DNA of 64,000 bases from Osmia lignaria lignaria (GCF_051020975.1 NC_135039.1:14358692-14422691); one strand, 5' to 3'; shown: positions 1 to 12,820, counted from the stretch's first letter. The notes: generated by a model not told the origin, from the letters alone. Translations and numbers: made by a program.

Positions 1-288
1 TCAGGGTACCTGGGTGGACAAACAGACAGACAGACAAGAGAGATTGCGGCATGATGCGCATACATATGACACATATTCACATTGTGTAATTCGTGTACGA
101 GTGCATGTATGTGTGTGTATGGGGAGGGCGCGTTTATGTGCATGCCTGTACTTGTGTGTGTATGGCTCAACGACACATTTAAAAGGAGTATTATAGTTTT
201 GTCCCTTAAAAAACAGAGAAACTCGAGTCTACGCTTGGCAGTTATCATGAACAATCGCTCGCGAGAAAATTCAAACTCGAACGGGCGC

Positions 289-346
289 ACATACATACTA
301 TATACATATATGTGTATGTATGTATGTATATATAATATAATATATT
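289..346. repeat. TA/TG-type microsatellite
   Basis: Alternating purine-pyrimidine tract made of ACATACATA, TATACATATATG, TGTATG and TATATAATATAA stretches, followed by a T-run at about 354-368. It is low-complexity, with no coding content. Confidence 0.8.
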
Positions 347-3182
347 TTTTGCAGTTTTTTTTTTTTTTCGTTTTTGTTATCGCTTAAATATCTCTAGATG
401 TCATCTGTGACGCGCAAATGGTAGTGTCCTTCTTTTTCGTATAATTAGAATCGTTTTGCAGCAGCTTCTCGAGAAAACGACGACGACGACTAAAACGACA
501 CATTTAGACAATGAGAAATCGACGTCGACGGTTAAAAACGCCCTTGGCAGTGATCGTAGAATTGCATGTATTATTTCTTTCGTTCGCGTGTGTGTGTCTG
601 CCTGTATGAATATGTACTGTCTCTCTGCATGTATGTGCACGTGGATCGACGCTCATACCCTTCCAATTGCTCTCTCTCTGACACTCCCACCCTCTTCCCT
701 CTCACTCTCTCTCTCTGTCTTTTGCCTTCAATTCCTTTCGGTTCACCCACGGAGCAACGTGTGACCGGTTTCTGATTAGCCGAAGGATGCGGTTCACCTT
801 GATTCCTCTCCCGTTTGTGAATCTCTTCGATGTTAAACCTGTCCCGTAGCTACAGGCGGTCGGTTCCCGCGTTTATCGACGCCCTCTGGCGTCGAACGCG
901 CGAACCGATGGGACGCCATGCTGGGAATCACGGTGATGGCGTTCTTCGATGGGCAAAGTCTGTCAACAGGGCGGTTCTAAACACTATGATCGTGGAAGAT
1001 GGAATTGTGTCGATGACGCGACCTGCCGTCGACGGTTCGTGACGATTTTTCTACTCTGCGCTTGGAGAAACACAGGGATGCATTCCCTTCGGGAACGTTC
1101 TTCGCGTTCTCCCATACTGGGACTTATCGACGCTTCCAGCCAGACTGCCCTCTTATTGCACGATCTTTCGACTCTTTACAGGCTAAAGAAAAAGAAACGC
1201 AGCTAATCCAGAATAAACAACGTGTAATAGAATTTTAACAATGTTACAAGAAGCTTCGTTCAACGGAAGTTCATTGTAGAAAACACTTTCTAGAAAGAAA
1301 GGAAAGAGCTCGATCATTCAAAAATACGAAACATAAAAAAAAAAGAGAAACCGTGTCCCGCATGGGAGAACACAATTTTTACAAAGGTCATCCCCCTATT
1401 CTCAACAAGTGTACATCATTGCATGGTGTTCACTTAAAAGCGAGTCGACAAGGAATTATTCAAAGACTTAACAAAGCTGTCCTCACGCTTAAAAGTTAAT
1501 TCTTTTCAAGAATGCTACTGTTCGAACGAACAATATTGAGTATCGTCGAACCGTGGAGCTTCAATAAGGACATCTGCCACGGATCGACGATGCACGGCCT
1601 CTACTTTTACAAGATGTATAATAACAAATAGGCGATTCATCCTTCGTTTTCTCGGCGTCTATAGCAAAAAACGGCGTGTCTGAAAGCACTCGATAACGAT
1701 AGAGTGAGTTACAGCAATGCGGAGTACAGGTGTGTGCAGGTGGTGTTCCATGGTGATGTGTTTTTGTACATATGTGTCTTCATCCGGACGCGTTGCTGGC
1801 CAGGAGTACTCTCCCTTGTTGAGATCAATTTAAACCGTCCAAATTGTCACTATTTCATCTCCATTGTCTTCTTTCAGACTATGTGACCCAGAATAATTCC
1901 AAATCCCGACTTGCGGACCCATGACCAAGGAACAGTACGTCCCAAGGTCCAGGACTAATGACAGACAAAGATGATGGCTTCCAGCAACGTTCTGGGATGA
2001 TGTTCGAGGTTTCTTAAGGATATTTCTCTAGTTCTGAAGAACAGCACGTGCCGCCTTGAAGTTGAAGCGGCTAAGCACGTCGGCGGGGCGATGGCGGTGA
2101 TGGTTTCTCGCGTTCATCCTCTTCTTCCACGCTATTCTGCGGTGTGGCAGTGTCTGCCTTGAGGCAGGTTAGACGGTTCTCTTATCATGGTAAGATCAGG
2201 TTAGGTCCGAGGCATCGAAGAATTCTCTTCGGGGCACCGAACCGACCGGACCGAAGAGAAACGACGTTATTACTTTGAGTATAGTGACACGCCGCCAACG
2301 TGCGACTGGTATAACTGTACAATAGTAAAACACGATACGCGTGTGTAGGATGTTTCTATTTGTCCTAGGCGAAGTACTTAGTCATCCTTCCTCTCGTGTC
2401 ACTGTATTTGATTCGATTACTTTCTCTTATCCTTTTTTATTCCAGCTGTCTCTTGATCGTTTCTCCTCTTCTGTTACACATTTACACGAATTTTCGTTTA
2501 ACTTACTACGGAATACAACTGCGTACAATCAGTTAATAGCATAGAGTTACAGTGTTACAACATTGAGAATCTTATTGTAATCTGTGTGTCGAATCACGAG
2601 TGTCTTAGATCTTTCCGTTCGGGGTCCAAGCCCAGTGTTTCCGACTCCATGGACTGAGGTTAAATGTCTACGAATGTGCGTACGCGCTCGTGTACAAGTG
2701 TGAATATGTGTAACGTGTGTGTGGTATGTGTTCGTCTCACTCTCCATTGATGTACGAGCCAGATTGAAAGTCAGTCTCAGAAGCTAATTAATTCTCAGCG
2801 CGATATTTGTTCATAACGATCGAGTGTGGTTTTTAATGCTAGCATATTATGTCTCAGGGCCCTACGAGACCCAAGTTGTCGAGCGAATATCCCTTCGAAC
2901 CCTCTAAAGCTCACCTAGCGCGACCCTGTTCCGTGTTTCTCCTTAGAAAGATCTTTGTTTCCGGTTCTTGTCAAATTTCTCGCGAAACCCTGCTCCTTTC
3001 CTCTGTGTCTCATTCACTCGGTTTCTCTCTCATCCCCCGTCTCTTTCATTCTTCCCTTCTTTCTCACCGTCTAGACCAATTTATCTTTCCTGGTCACACC
3101 ATGCTCTCCCTCTCTCTCATTCTCTCTCTGCACAGATTTACAATATTTTACTTGATTTTGTTGATTTTTCTTTTCTTTTTTT

Positions 3183-3188
3183 TTTATT
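3183..3188 (-). terminator. Candidate EcR poly(A) signal (AATAAA on minus strand)
   Basis: TTTATT on the plus strand reads AATAAA in the EcR direction, 1.3 kb after the stop codon. It is the nearest canonical hexamer I found after the stop; another lies at 2436..2441. Such hexamers are common by chance in AT-rich DNA, so this is only a candidate. Confidence 0.25.
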
Positions 3189-3667
3189 AAAAAATTAAAA
3201 CGGACGGTTAAATTTCATGCTTTCGTTTGTCGGTGAGCCGATGTCCGCTGCTGAAGGCACAAGGCTTTGCACTTGAACTCGGTCCACCTAGCCTAGCTTC
3301 ACTGACTTACTACGACCTACTACCAACTAGCCTCGCTTACTTTTACTTTTTACTTAACTTCCTACGGTTGCTACTAACGCTTATTCTCTCTTTCTCTCTC
3401 TCGCTTTCTCTCGATTTACCTTTCCAGTTGCCACGCACAGTTCGCGAAAAAAGAAAACCCGGATACGCGCAAATGCCAAGCCTCGTCGCGGATTAACCCC
3501 CCGTTTCTTTCCGCCATTTTTATCCATCCTCTCCTCGTTCCCTATCGCGCTCTTTCTCTTCCCTCATCACGTATAAACAATGTGTACATGCTAGCAATAT
3601 ATTATTATGCTATGTGTTGTGATATAGACTCTATGGTATCATTATGTATAATCGTATCATCTGTTAT

Positions 3668-3683
3668 ATCATCATCATCATCA
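3668..3683. repeat. ATC trinucleotide microsatellite
   Basis: Five consecutive ATC units plus one base in the presumed EcR 3' UTR or flank. A second tract of the same motif lies 130 bp away. Confidence 0.85.
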
Positions 3684-3812
3684 ATTATTTTTCTTTGTTA
3701 ATTCGCACTCGATTCGTATGTTGGCTGAGTTCGCTGCTCAACAGCTGACCCGCCTGTACTCTTTTCTATACTTCCTTTTCCACAAACTACGGTGCGATTA
3801 ATCCTTTCTCTC

Positions 3813-3833
3813 CATCATCATCATCATCATCAT
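3813..3833. repeat. CAT trinucleotide microsatellite
   Basis: Seven uninterrupted CAT units. On the EcR strand the tract reads ATG repeats. It lies after the stop codon and so is not translated. Confidence 0.9.
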
Positions 3834-4490
3834 TTGTGGTCACATCTCAGCCGAATTGCCGCACGCATACCGTTTACACACGCTCATTCTTTCATCTGCA
3901 CACATACATTCTGCGTCCTTAGCTCTTAATTAGATTCGTACTCGCTCGATCTGCTCGTACAACACGCTCGCCTTAGTCGATACCTTATACATTATACATT
4001 ATACATTTACATATCGATTCCGGGGGTAGCCAGGTAAGAGGATATAGTAATAACATAACTGTAGGTAGCTCCTTATTACAGTCTCTGTACTGTCTCTACG
4101 TATCACAGCCTGGGTGCCTCGCCACTGCCTTCGTTCTAACCATTTATCGCAGCCTCCTCGGGCTGTACCTGTTGTGAACTCGTGCAACATTTCACGATGC
4201 CGAGGTGCCATGGAGTACACCTCGAGCAAAAGTTGAGAGTAGAAGCGAATTTTTGTACGAACCGGTGCTCCTGAGACACCGGTCGACTCGCTGACACGTT
4301 CAGGCAGTGGCATGGTGGTGCACTAGTACAGGAGTTCTCTCTGTCTCTCTTTCTATCTCTTTACGTGTCCACGTTTTCTTCACGTCTGGGTCTCGATGAT
4401 GCTGCTGCACTCCAGCGTAGTCCCCTCGACAACGTCATGCGGACCGATGAAACAAGGATTCAGCCGACGATCGGTTGTTCACCGGGCAAA

Positions 4491-4735
4491 CTAAGGTGTC
4501 ACGTCCCAGATCTCGGCGAGGAAAAGTGGCAGCTTTTTGTTCTTAAACTTCAGACTGAAGCAAATCTCGCTGTTCTGGTTGCCGAGGGTCCTCAGCTCCG
4601 TCAGAACGGACAACAGTTTCGCGAAGATCGTACCGGACTTTGGCCTGCGCCGATTGTCCACGTACGCCTTCAACGCCTCCAAGTAAATCTCTTGGATCTT
4701 TTCCACTTTCCAACCTTCCAGCAGGTTTGGCCTTT
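4491..4735 (-). CDS. EcR: EcR common exon 4: end of ligand-binding domain, helices ~9-12, stop
   Basis: Last coding exon, residues 457-537 in B1 numbering. It follows an acceptor ending in TTACAG and starts with AA, which completes a Glu codon with the G left by the previous exon (IVIFS-E-RPNLLEGWKV). It carries KIQEIYLEALKAYVDNRR, the strongly conserved LLSVLTELRTLGNQNSE, and the C-terminal LPLFLAEIWDV. That last segment is helix 12, the AF-2 surface that recruits coactivators when ecdysteroid is bound. The TELRTLGNQN region is part of the USP/RXR dimer face in known EcR structures. The stop is TAG at 4491..4493 on the minus strand. There is no long F-domain tail after helix 12, unlike Drosophila EcR. 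The longer frame at 4543..4791 is out of phase and not real. Confidence 0.95.
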
Positions 4736-4870
4736 CTGTAACCAGAATAGAAGCTTCGCTTTGTAGAGCGTTCGGGAACTTTCCCGCGCAAATGTTTTGA
4801 GGTTAAGATGTCCTACATGATTTCTTTCCCTATCGATGAAACTTTAATGTAAATAGTAATAATAGCGTAC

Positions 4871-5246
4871 CTGAGAATATAACAATGGCGGTCAGCAACG
4901 CGTACTCGGCGTTGTTCACCTTCATGGCGTACATCTGCCGGCAGAAGTGTAACAAATCTTCGATCGTCTCCCCCATACCCGCCAGGTTATAGCTCTCCCT
5001 ACTGTATGGCTGATTGTTGGCGAATATTATGCTGTCCGTCTGCACATCGTACTTCCTCGCCATCCGAAGCATCATCACCTCGCTGGAGCAGGCCTTCAAA
5101 AGGGCAATCTGATCCTCTCGCATCAGCTCATCGAAGCCAGGTAACCTTTTCGAGAACTCGACGATCAACTGCACCGTCAGGATCGTGATCTCGGTGATGT
5201 GCCTAAACTTGTAGTCACTAATGTCTTCTCCTTCTGAGGGCTGATT
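4871..5246 (-). CDS. EcR: EcR common exon 3: main body of ligand-binding domain
   Basis: 125 full codons plus one base, residues 332-456 in B1 numbering. It starts after an acceptor ending in CTGTTTAAG with NQPSEGEDISDY and ends at IVIFS with donor TCAG|GTACGC. It contains the nuclear-receptor signature region (FRHITEITILTVQLIVEF, then LPGFDELMREDQIALLKA), covering helices 3-5. The ecdysteroid-pocket segment SSEVMMLRMARKYD and the FANNQPYSRESYNLAGMG loop follow, then LLHFCRQMYAMKVNNAEYALLTAIVIFS, helices 7-8. The spelling is of the hymenopteran/hemimetabolous type rather than that of flies or moths. An open frame running through both flanks (4830..5270) is intron read-through: its first Met and its last residues are not part of the protein. 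Confidence 0.95.
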
Positions 5247-5427
5247 CTTAAACAGAAAAGCAACCACCAATTTTTATTGTAGATGAACTTTTATTCGAAC
5301 CAATACTCTTAGGCATGAAGAACTTAAAGCCAAACTGGGTGGATGTCCATACTGGAAGTTGGTCCATGTGGGGACAGGGGATTCCAGGACATATCAGTCA
5401 CCTAGTCTGCAAAAGTTTCATACTCAC

Positions 5428-5685
5428 CGTGATCCTCTTGAGATCCTCTTCACTGGGTTGCTCGTACTCGTTCTGGAAGTACACGAGCCTGTGTATCAGC
5501 TCCTCCTGTTCCGGACTGATCGGTTTCACGTAACCGTAAGGGCTGACCGGCGTTAGGATGCCGCTGCTTCCGGACGTGGACAACGATTCGGCCTCGGCTG
5601 GCTCGATCTTCACGCCCATCGGCTCGGCGCGTATTCCACTGCCCGGAGAACCGTTCATCGTTGTACTGTTCGGTTTGTCCTTCTC
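5428..5685 (-). CDS. EcR: EcR common exon 2: hinge (D region) and start of ligand-binding domain
   Basis: 86 codons, phase 0 at both ends, residues 246-331 in B1 numbering. The acceptor TTTCATTGCAG is followed by EKDKPNSTTMNGSPG, and the exon ends at EDLKRIT with donor ACG|GTGAGT. The first half is a polar, Ser/Pro/Gly-rich hinge and includes GVKIEPAE, a psi-K-x-E match (about residues 270-273) of the kind modified by SUMO. The second half, VSPYGYVKPISPEQEELIHRLVYFQNEYEQPSEEDLKRI, is the conserved beginning of the EcR ligand-binding domain, helix 1. Both flanking introns are short (95 and 181 bp), so the splice sites are well constrained. Confidence 0.94.
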
Positions 5686-5780
5686 CTGCAATGAAACATT
5701 CGTACTCTGTCATCGAAGGTGTCCCGGACTCTACCTAAGGACTGAAAAACCTGATGGACATGAAGGATCTTGAAGGGTAC

Positions 5781-6199
5781 CTTCTGTGCTTTCTTTTCCT
5801 GACGCTTGACGGCGCACTGGTACTCGGGCACGACGCATTCTGGCCTCATGCCGACCGTCAAACACTTCTTCAACCTGCATTCCTGACATTTGCGCCGCAT
5901 GTACATGTCGATCTCGCAGTTGTTCCCGTATTTACACTGATAAACCGCGTTTTTCGTGATGCTGCGCCGGAAGAAGCCTTTGCAGCCCTCGCAGGTCAGC
6001 GCGTTGTAGTGATACCCGGAGGCACGGTCGCCGCAGACGAGGCACAGTTCTTCCTGCTGTCTCGGCGTGGGTCCTTTCTTCTTCCTGGCGTCGCAGCCAT
6101 CACTGCCACCGCCTCCGCCGCCTCCTCCGCCTCCTCCACCACCGCCTCCACTGCTTCCATAGCCGTTCAAGGAGCCAGGCTGCGACAGCTCGTCCCTAC
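5781..6199 (-). CDS. EcR: EcR common exon 1: poly-Gly linker and complete DNA-binding domain
   Basis: First exon shared by both isoforms: two bases plus 139 codons, about residues 106-245 in B1 numbering. The acceptor GATTATAG is followed by GT AGG GAC, so a G from either first exon makes GRDELSQPGSLNGY, the family's usual junction sequence. A run of 15 glycines follows (about 123-137). Then come both C4 zinc fingers: Cys 158, 161, 175, 178 and Cys 194, 200, 210, 213. The P-box CEGCKG sets half-site recognition, and the C-terminal extension is GMRPECVVPEYQCAVKRQEKKAQK. The donor is CAGAAG|GTACCC. Both fingers lie in one uninterrupted exon. A 163-aa frame on the opposite strand (5754..6245) is only its shadow. 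Confidence 0.96.
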
Positions 6200-9100
6200 C
6201 TATAATCAGGAATTGAAAATCGTATTAAACAAAGTTCTTCAATAAAAGATATGAAGGATTCTGAAATTCTAGGTGAATTTCAAAGCTGCAACGAAGATTG
6301 CTATTCGTGAATTATGGGGTATCCTGCTTATCTATGTGGGCCTTAGGTGTTTTATCGAGAAACCTCGAGTTTCTAATGGAATTTTCGAAGCGGGCGGAAC
6401 ACGCTGTCGCAATTGGCCCGCGCTAGTTCCTCGGGAGGTTTCCGGCGATTACACGAGGAGAGGCGTGTAACGCCCGTAAGCAAGCGGGTTCTAGTAACCT
6501 ACGTGGCGACACATCGCTTCTATTACCCCCTTTATCCGTGAAACCCGTCGAATGGAACGCCGCGCGGTAGAAGTCACGGTCGGTGAAAGTACGCCACGCT
6601 CTGCTCTGCTCTTGCACGCTTACGTGCCTTCTTTCAGCGAGGCGGAATCGAACAACGCCGGCGTGGCTTGAAGCTTCAACGACTGTTGAGGAGGAACGTG
6701 ACGAGACGTTCGAATCCTCAAGTTCGGAAACAATTGAATATAAAATTTTTTTTTGGAAACCTTGAATTATTTGGACGGAGAATCATTTTAGGTAGAAATG
6801 TATCGATTTTTTACTTAACCCCCAACTTATGTAATATCTAGGTAGTTTTAAGAATATTAAATATAATTTTATATTTAATCATATTTACTGTAATTTTTAA
6901 TGAAAGTATTTAAGTCTGAAAATTAATTTCAGTTTTTTTAAGAGGAAGGTCAACCTAAAACCCAATTATTCAGTCTTCCAGCGTTTCAGTCGGAGCTTAA
7001 CAATAGTCTGAACATAGAATACAAAGAAGTCGAGAACAGATGATTACTATAAATCAATCAAACGCGACGTTTTAAAAGAATGGCGTGGGTTACACGACCA
7101 CATTTTATCTCTTTTTGTGGCGATTGGTCCTATAACCATTTGTACCATCAATAACGTCATAAATCATAGAACGGTACCTTGAGAACACTGCAAATAACGA
7201 ATGATCTATTGCTCATCCATTTTATCCGTTTCCTCGATACATTTCTACATTTCATTTAATGAAAAGAGATTCAAAAATATTTCAAAAATACCCTACAAAT
7301 TTAGCCAAAGGATTCTACAAACTCTCTAAGTTTCTTAGAGTGATGGACTTGATTTTCTCTGGTTGCGAAAAGCGAATGTGCTCTTCTCGACGATTCCTCG
7401 AAGAGAAGAGTCTGAAGACGAGTTGCTCGCATCACCCGGAAATACTAATCGCCGTGAAAACATCCGGCTGGAACACTGAGACACTGACCGGGCTAGGTGG
7501 TCACTCGGTTATTATCCCTTCTTCATCGTCCAACCGATTCAATTCAATCTTTTCACCTGTGATTGCTTAACTCCTTTTATTTTCCTTTTCTTTTTGCTTT
7601 CACCGGAAAATTGGAGAAATTTTTCCCCTAACCTATCAATTTATCGAAGATCGTAATATACCGACTGAGGATATTAATTTCTTAATTTTCTATTATTTGC
7701 TTTCACAAACGTGATTATGATAATTTTCAAGTACTAGATTTCTTTATTCATCACTTTTGCTAGATTTATTATATGGATTATTGAAATTGTAACGAAGAAA
7801 CTAGAGTCCGAATAAATTGTTGTTGTGGGCTCAAAACCGATACCATAACGAACTTGTGTACATATTAGCAAGTAGCACATAACGATTCTATGTAGAGCGA
7901 ATAGACCTCTCGTTTCTGTGCTTCAAACAGGTTTCCTCTGCTCGATGCTGGATCACCGTTGGGATTCTTGCCGATTTCTCGCTTCTGAATCAAAGTCACC
8001 TATACAGTGTGTTCCTTTTAACCAGAAATGTAAATACATTTTTTACTTCTGAGAATGGAAAGTTTCAGTATAAATAATTGTTGTTATATTTTAAAAATTA
8101 ATTAAATTACAGACCTAACCTAACACTGCCATAAATTGTTTAAAGATCTATACAATATTATTCAAATAATTTATTAAAAATATACTTAAACTCCTTTTAA
8201 CAATGACAAGTAATTAATTAATTTGATTTTAGTAGTTCAAATTTAACACAGAATATCCAATGGCCAAGAAACATTTCAACTTAAAATTAGAAACAGAGGT
8301 TAGGATCTGCGAATTGATCACTCATTTCTCTTCTAGTTCAAATAATTCTGTTCAGTCTCACTGAGAAGTTTCAGACCTTTCTTTAGACCGCTCCGAATCC
8401 CCATTTTGCACTCTATAAATACACAAGACTTATAGGAAAGAAGCCAGTGTCAAGGTCGCTTGCGAGACAGACTTGCATCATTCTTTCCTTGATATAACAT
8501 AGTAGGGTTCGAAGGTTCCTAACCTAACTCTTTACATTTGCATTTTAGACCCTTCCTTGAATTATGGTTGCCCTAGTGACTCCATGAAACTTGGAATTAA
8601 ACCTAGTCTAATACGGGTTAAATCAATCCTTTGGTGATCACAGTTGCCCTTTAAAAATTACTATCCTACAAAGGATCAGTGTCCTACAATATCGAATACC
8701 TTTAGGGACCTACATTTGTCAGGACTTTTTGGTCCATTTCAATGACTTCTATTAACTATACATAAGTTCCGACCAATAGTTCGTTAACACCCTGTATAAA
8801 GCGACTCGACGTGGCACCGCTCGTTTCTATACCCTACGCAGCAAGGTTTCCGTGCTGGTTAGTAGCTCTCTCACGGCGGAGCAGTGAGCGGCCTTGACTC
8901 TGGCTCGCTGGTTGGATACCTGTGTGGCCGCAGGTACACCATTACACGCGTTCCTCCTCCTCTCTGCCATTCGCCCATCTCTGTCTGTTCAATAGGCTTG
9001 TCTAAAGCCGCGTACATATCAAGCAACAGGGTGATTCCGTCGGTAGTTAACCCAAAGTCACTGCCACAATTCACACCGTGGCAATCATATTAAGTTAGTA

Positions 9101-9539
9101 TATGGGGGCTGCTGACCGGGTTAATACAGCCCCTATAACATCGACTGTTGCCAAGAGCAATGGAGACGGCTCTCTGTGAATGGTAGTACTACCTTAAGTT
9201 TACTAGGTTCTTTCAGGGTAAAAGAAAACTGGGTTTATGACTAAAGGAACCATAATAATCCATAATACTCGCTTAGATTTAATATGAATATGATCGCATT
9301 GCCGTTTTAGGAGACACAAATTTTTCCCATATCACTCAACTGTAAGTTAGTTATGGCTTTTATGGTCTTCCTGGACCATATTCTCTTATACACAGTCACC
9401 TTTTGCAGGCTAATGTAGTTGGGCCCTTTGGACATACTCTATTATCTATTTTATCAAGCTACAAAAATGGGATAGTAGGGTACGCAGGCAAGTCACCAAT
9501 GTAAACTAGGCTTAACACAGTGCTGTCCTATAGGAGGGT

Positions 9540-10000
9540 CCCCTAACGGTCTCCCACCACTCGCGCCCCCTATCGAGGCCTCCCTTAGCACACGGGCCCA
9601 CTGGGTGGACTCGTGCGTCCCACTCTTGAATACTGGGTAAATGCGTGTGAGCGCACACATACAGGTAAGAAAAGAACGAGTGGGGGACCGTAAGAACCTG
9701 AAGACTCCTGTGGACAGTGCTGGGGCCTTACAGACAGCGAGTCTTCGCCTCTCTCTCTCACTCTCTCAATTGGCCCCCGTAGCTCATCATCTCTCTTTCT
9801 CCCTCGTTTCCTTTCGCTCTCTCGTTCTCTCTGTTCGCGTCCCGATCCGCGCTGTCGCTCTTGCCGAGAGAGGAAAGCTAAAACGGGCCAATGAGCACTG
9901 CTTCTCGCCGACTCGAGCGTACCTCACTTCCTCTCGACCACGAACGAGGGAAGGAGAACGGCGTGTCCTAGGATATAGAATTCTTTTCTGGACACGAGGG
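9540..10000. promoter_or_regulatory. CpG- and CT/GAGA-rich island inside the B1 intron
   Basis: GC-rich block with many CpGs and a CTCTCT-rich core (about 9746-9835), against AT-rich flanks. On the EcR strand the core reads as GAGA repeats, typical of insect promoter or enhancer DNA. The 141-aa frame across it is low-complexity and not convincing. It could be an enhancer or a further EcR promoter; no splice donor or isoform motif was found to support a third isoform. Confidence 0.3.
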
Positions 10001-12820
10001 ATTTTCTTGTTTCAGGAAGTTTTTAGGGATGGGTGCTGGCAATCCGTTCTGATGCTTGGGCGTTAAAGCTTCAATTCTGTAGTATGGAATTATTACTTCA
10101 AGTTATATTAATTAATTATCTTTCATTATTATATAAGAAAATTTATACTACAGAATATTAATAGAATTAAGTCAATGGACTGTTCAGAAAATTTCTAAAA
10201 ATTCCAGAAGCATTCCTATCATTTTACAGAACAATTACTGAACGGTTGAAACGATTTTAGAAGAATTATAAGCATTTCGCGGGGAAATTGTTTGCTTTAA
10301 CGAAGAAAGTTAGTAGCGAGAAAAGGCTGGGGTTCGGGGACGCAGCTACTACGACGCTGGGACAAGATGGACGACTAGCGGCACATCGCTCTAACGCCAA
10401 CGACTATCATTGAGGTCTCTGAAAGTCTCTTCGCGAAATCTGGTCATAACACGCGAAATATTGCAATCCGTGCCACCGAGTCGACGGCTTCTCTTTCATT
10501 CTCGTCACATTTCACGGGAACTGCGTGTCTCTTCGACATTAAAATTCTCCGTGGCTACCGAGAGAACCACGATTTCAGCATCGTTCAACTACTCTCTTTC
10601 AACGAATTATGAAATTACAAGCGATTATCAACCTCTGTCTTTTTATCTTTTATCGTTTGACAATTCTAGAAACGTTCTGTTCTCAGATAATTGTGTACTA
10701 TTAAGGAAATGAATCACAATGTTTGACCTCTTTTTGTCATAGTTAAGGAAGTTCTCTAAGTTTCTTCCTAATTAATTTGCTGAAAGGAAAACCCAACCGA
10801 TAATTGTTTTTCGATGTTCGTATCAAATACGTAGAAACAAGAACACACGTGACCTTGCTTTACCCTTCCTTGTCCCTTTAAATGGCGATACCCATCCTAT
10901 ATGTTTAATTCTGTGCGACTCGCACATGTGACTAATGGATGTCATTTCCGGTCACGGTCCACGATTTGATAAGATCTGAAAACAAAAGGAAAAAGGCGAC
11001 ACACGCGACGATCATCCTCTTACAATCAGAGGACAAACATGGGCGCAGTTGCATGGGATAAAAAAAATTCCATTCCAATACTGCGCATTTGACAAGGAAA
11101 AATAAAGATTTTTCCAAGATGTTTAAAATCATAAACGAAAGCTGTCCTTTCGAATTTCCGTTTTTCTACTAAATCCTGAAAAGTACGATCTTCGTTCTCG
11201 CACATCGAAGAAATCGAAAAGGAGAGACCAGAAAATGACATGTAGAAAAAGAAGGCCGAAAGCGAGCACAGGAAATCCATGAATCACCGACGACGAATTT
11301 ATTTTCGTTGGAACGATCCTACGCAACCGTGGACGACTTCGAAAGCCTCGAAAAACTCATTTCGTATTCCCGCTGGGTTGCTCGCGGCATGTTGAAACTT
11401 CATCGCGGGACTTTTAATCCGCCTCGTCTTCCCAGATTCTGTCGAAAATACACGTCCTGATCGCTGGCTCGCTAAGAATTCAAGTTTCTGCTTTTGAAAC
11501 TTCTATTTTCTGTATGACTTCGTCGGAACCAATTGCACAAGTTTAATCCACTATCATTCATCAATCTAGAAAACGTCCAACTATTAATCTGAATTAACAG
11601 AGAATTCTTATTTATTGAAAGAATAGGGACTAAAGAAAAGCACGAAAATCCTTCATAATCGAAAGTCTATCTAATGACTATTCGTCCAGACGGGGAATAT
11701 TAAGTTTTCTCAGCAGTTTGAATATTAATGAATCATGTGATCGTTTATTGATCGCATCTCGATAAAATTATCTATCTGAAGCACCGTTTGACCGTTCGGT
11801 TCGAGTCGGAAGAACGAGCCTCGACTCGAGTTCCTCGGAAAGACGACCAATAAAAACGATCATTTTCTCAGCAGCACTCTGATCGACTCTGAACGTTAGA
11901 AGTTAATGGAACAAGATGATTTCCATCGTTTCCACTGCAAGCACAGCAAACCGCTGATCCAGCTGAGCGTGACATTGGCCAGCAATACCGGATAGGATTT
12001 ATCCTTGAACCGGAGTGGCCACTGTGCCTACAGGTCTAACGAGCGCCAACCAGTGAACAGCTGAAGCAAGAAACTCGAGGAAGACGAGTGACATAATAGC
12101 GTTTAAATTCTCGGGCGTAATTGGCACGACTCGAACAGCGAAGAATCCTTGGAAAATCAACATGATGGAACCATTGTTACAGGGAGCAATGATTTGTCCC
12201 TACCTCCGTACGAAAAAACACTTAACACCATTTTATTATTTTTACTATTATACGCCTAAAAGTGTTAATTTAGACACGTTTGAATGTTTGTTACTAGGGG
12301 AGGAGGATTTACAAATTCATGTTTAATGTATTCCTAGGTTTGCAATCGGACTGTAGGTATCTCGGGTACGACCATAAAGCTAAGTCACTTTCCTGCGAAT
12401 TTTATGATGCTCTCTGATTTGCAACCTGATGTCGATAGGTCTGTGGTCATACTGTTACGCGAAAGTCGGCACACGCGGACGTGCCGGATACGGTACTTTT
12501 ACCAGAGGGAATACCACCTTCGCACCGGCACAGAGAAAACCAACATACCGTCCTACGTATATCAGCGTTTCCCAACCTTTCACGAAACACTATTATATGT
12601 ATTAAGATGCACGTCAAATGAAAAACATTAGTCTTTCAACAGTTTGTTCGTCAAAGGGAACAATACGAGAGACCAATTGACGTAGTCGAGGTATTTGAAA
12701 GATGCAGCAAGTAAGTCTGAATATAGATTGGCGTGTTTTAGACGTCGCTACTCTAATTATTCTTCACTTGATCCCTAGCCAATTCCAATTTATTTTCATG
12801 ATCACATTGTTGCAGTTGAT

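Larger units (their letters stand above)
1..4490. other. Downstream of EcR stop: 3' UTR and flank, no gene recognised
   Basis: Sequence after the EcR stop in the direction of transcription. No frame here resembles a known protein. Open frames are short and follow low-complexity tracts. It contains CT-rich (about 660-720 and 4335-4365), TA/TG-rich (about 290-346) and CAT microsatellites. EcR 3' UTRs in insects can be kilobases long, so part of this is probably transcribed, but the end cannot be set by eye. Confidence 0.6.

Noticed and set aside
5754..6245. 163-aa plus-strand frame
   Set aside because: Antisense shadow of the EcR DNA-binding-domain exon; its Ala/Ser/Thr repeats are the reverse of the poly-Gly tract.
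8871..9074. 67-aa minus-strand frame as a further EcR isoform exon
   Set aside because: Begins on GTG, lacks A or B1 motifs, and has no clear phase-1 donor to the common exon.
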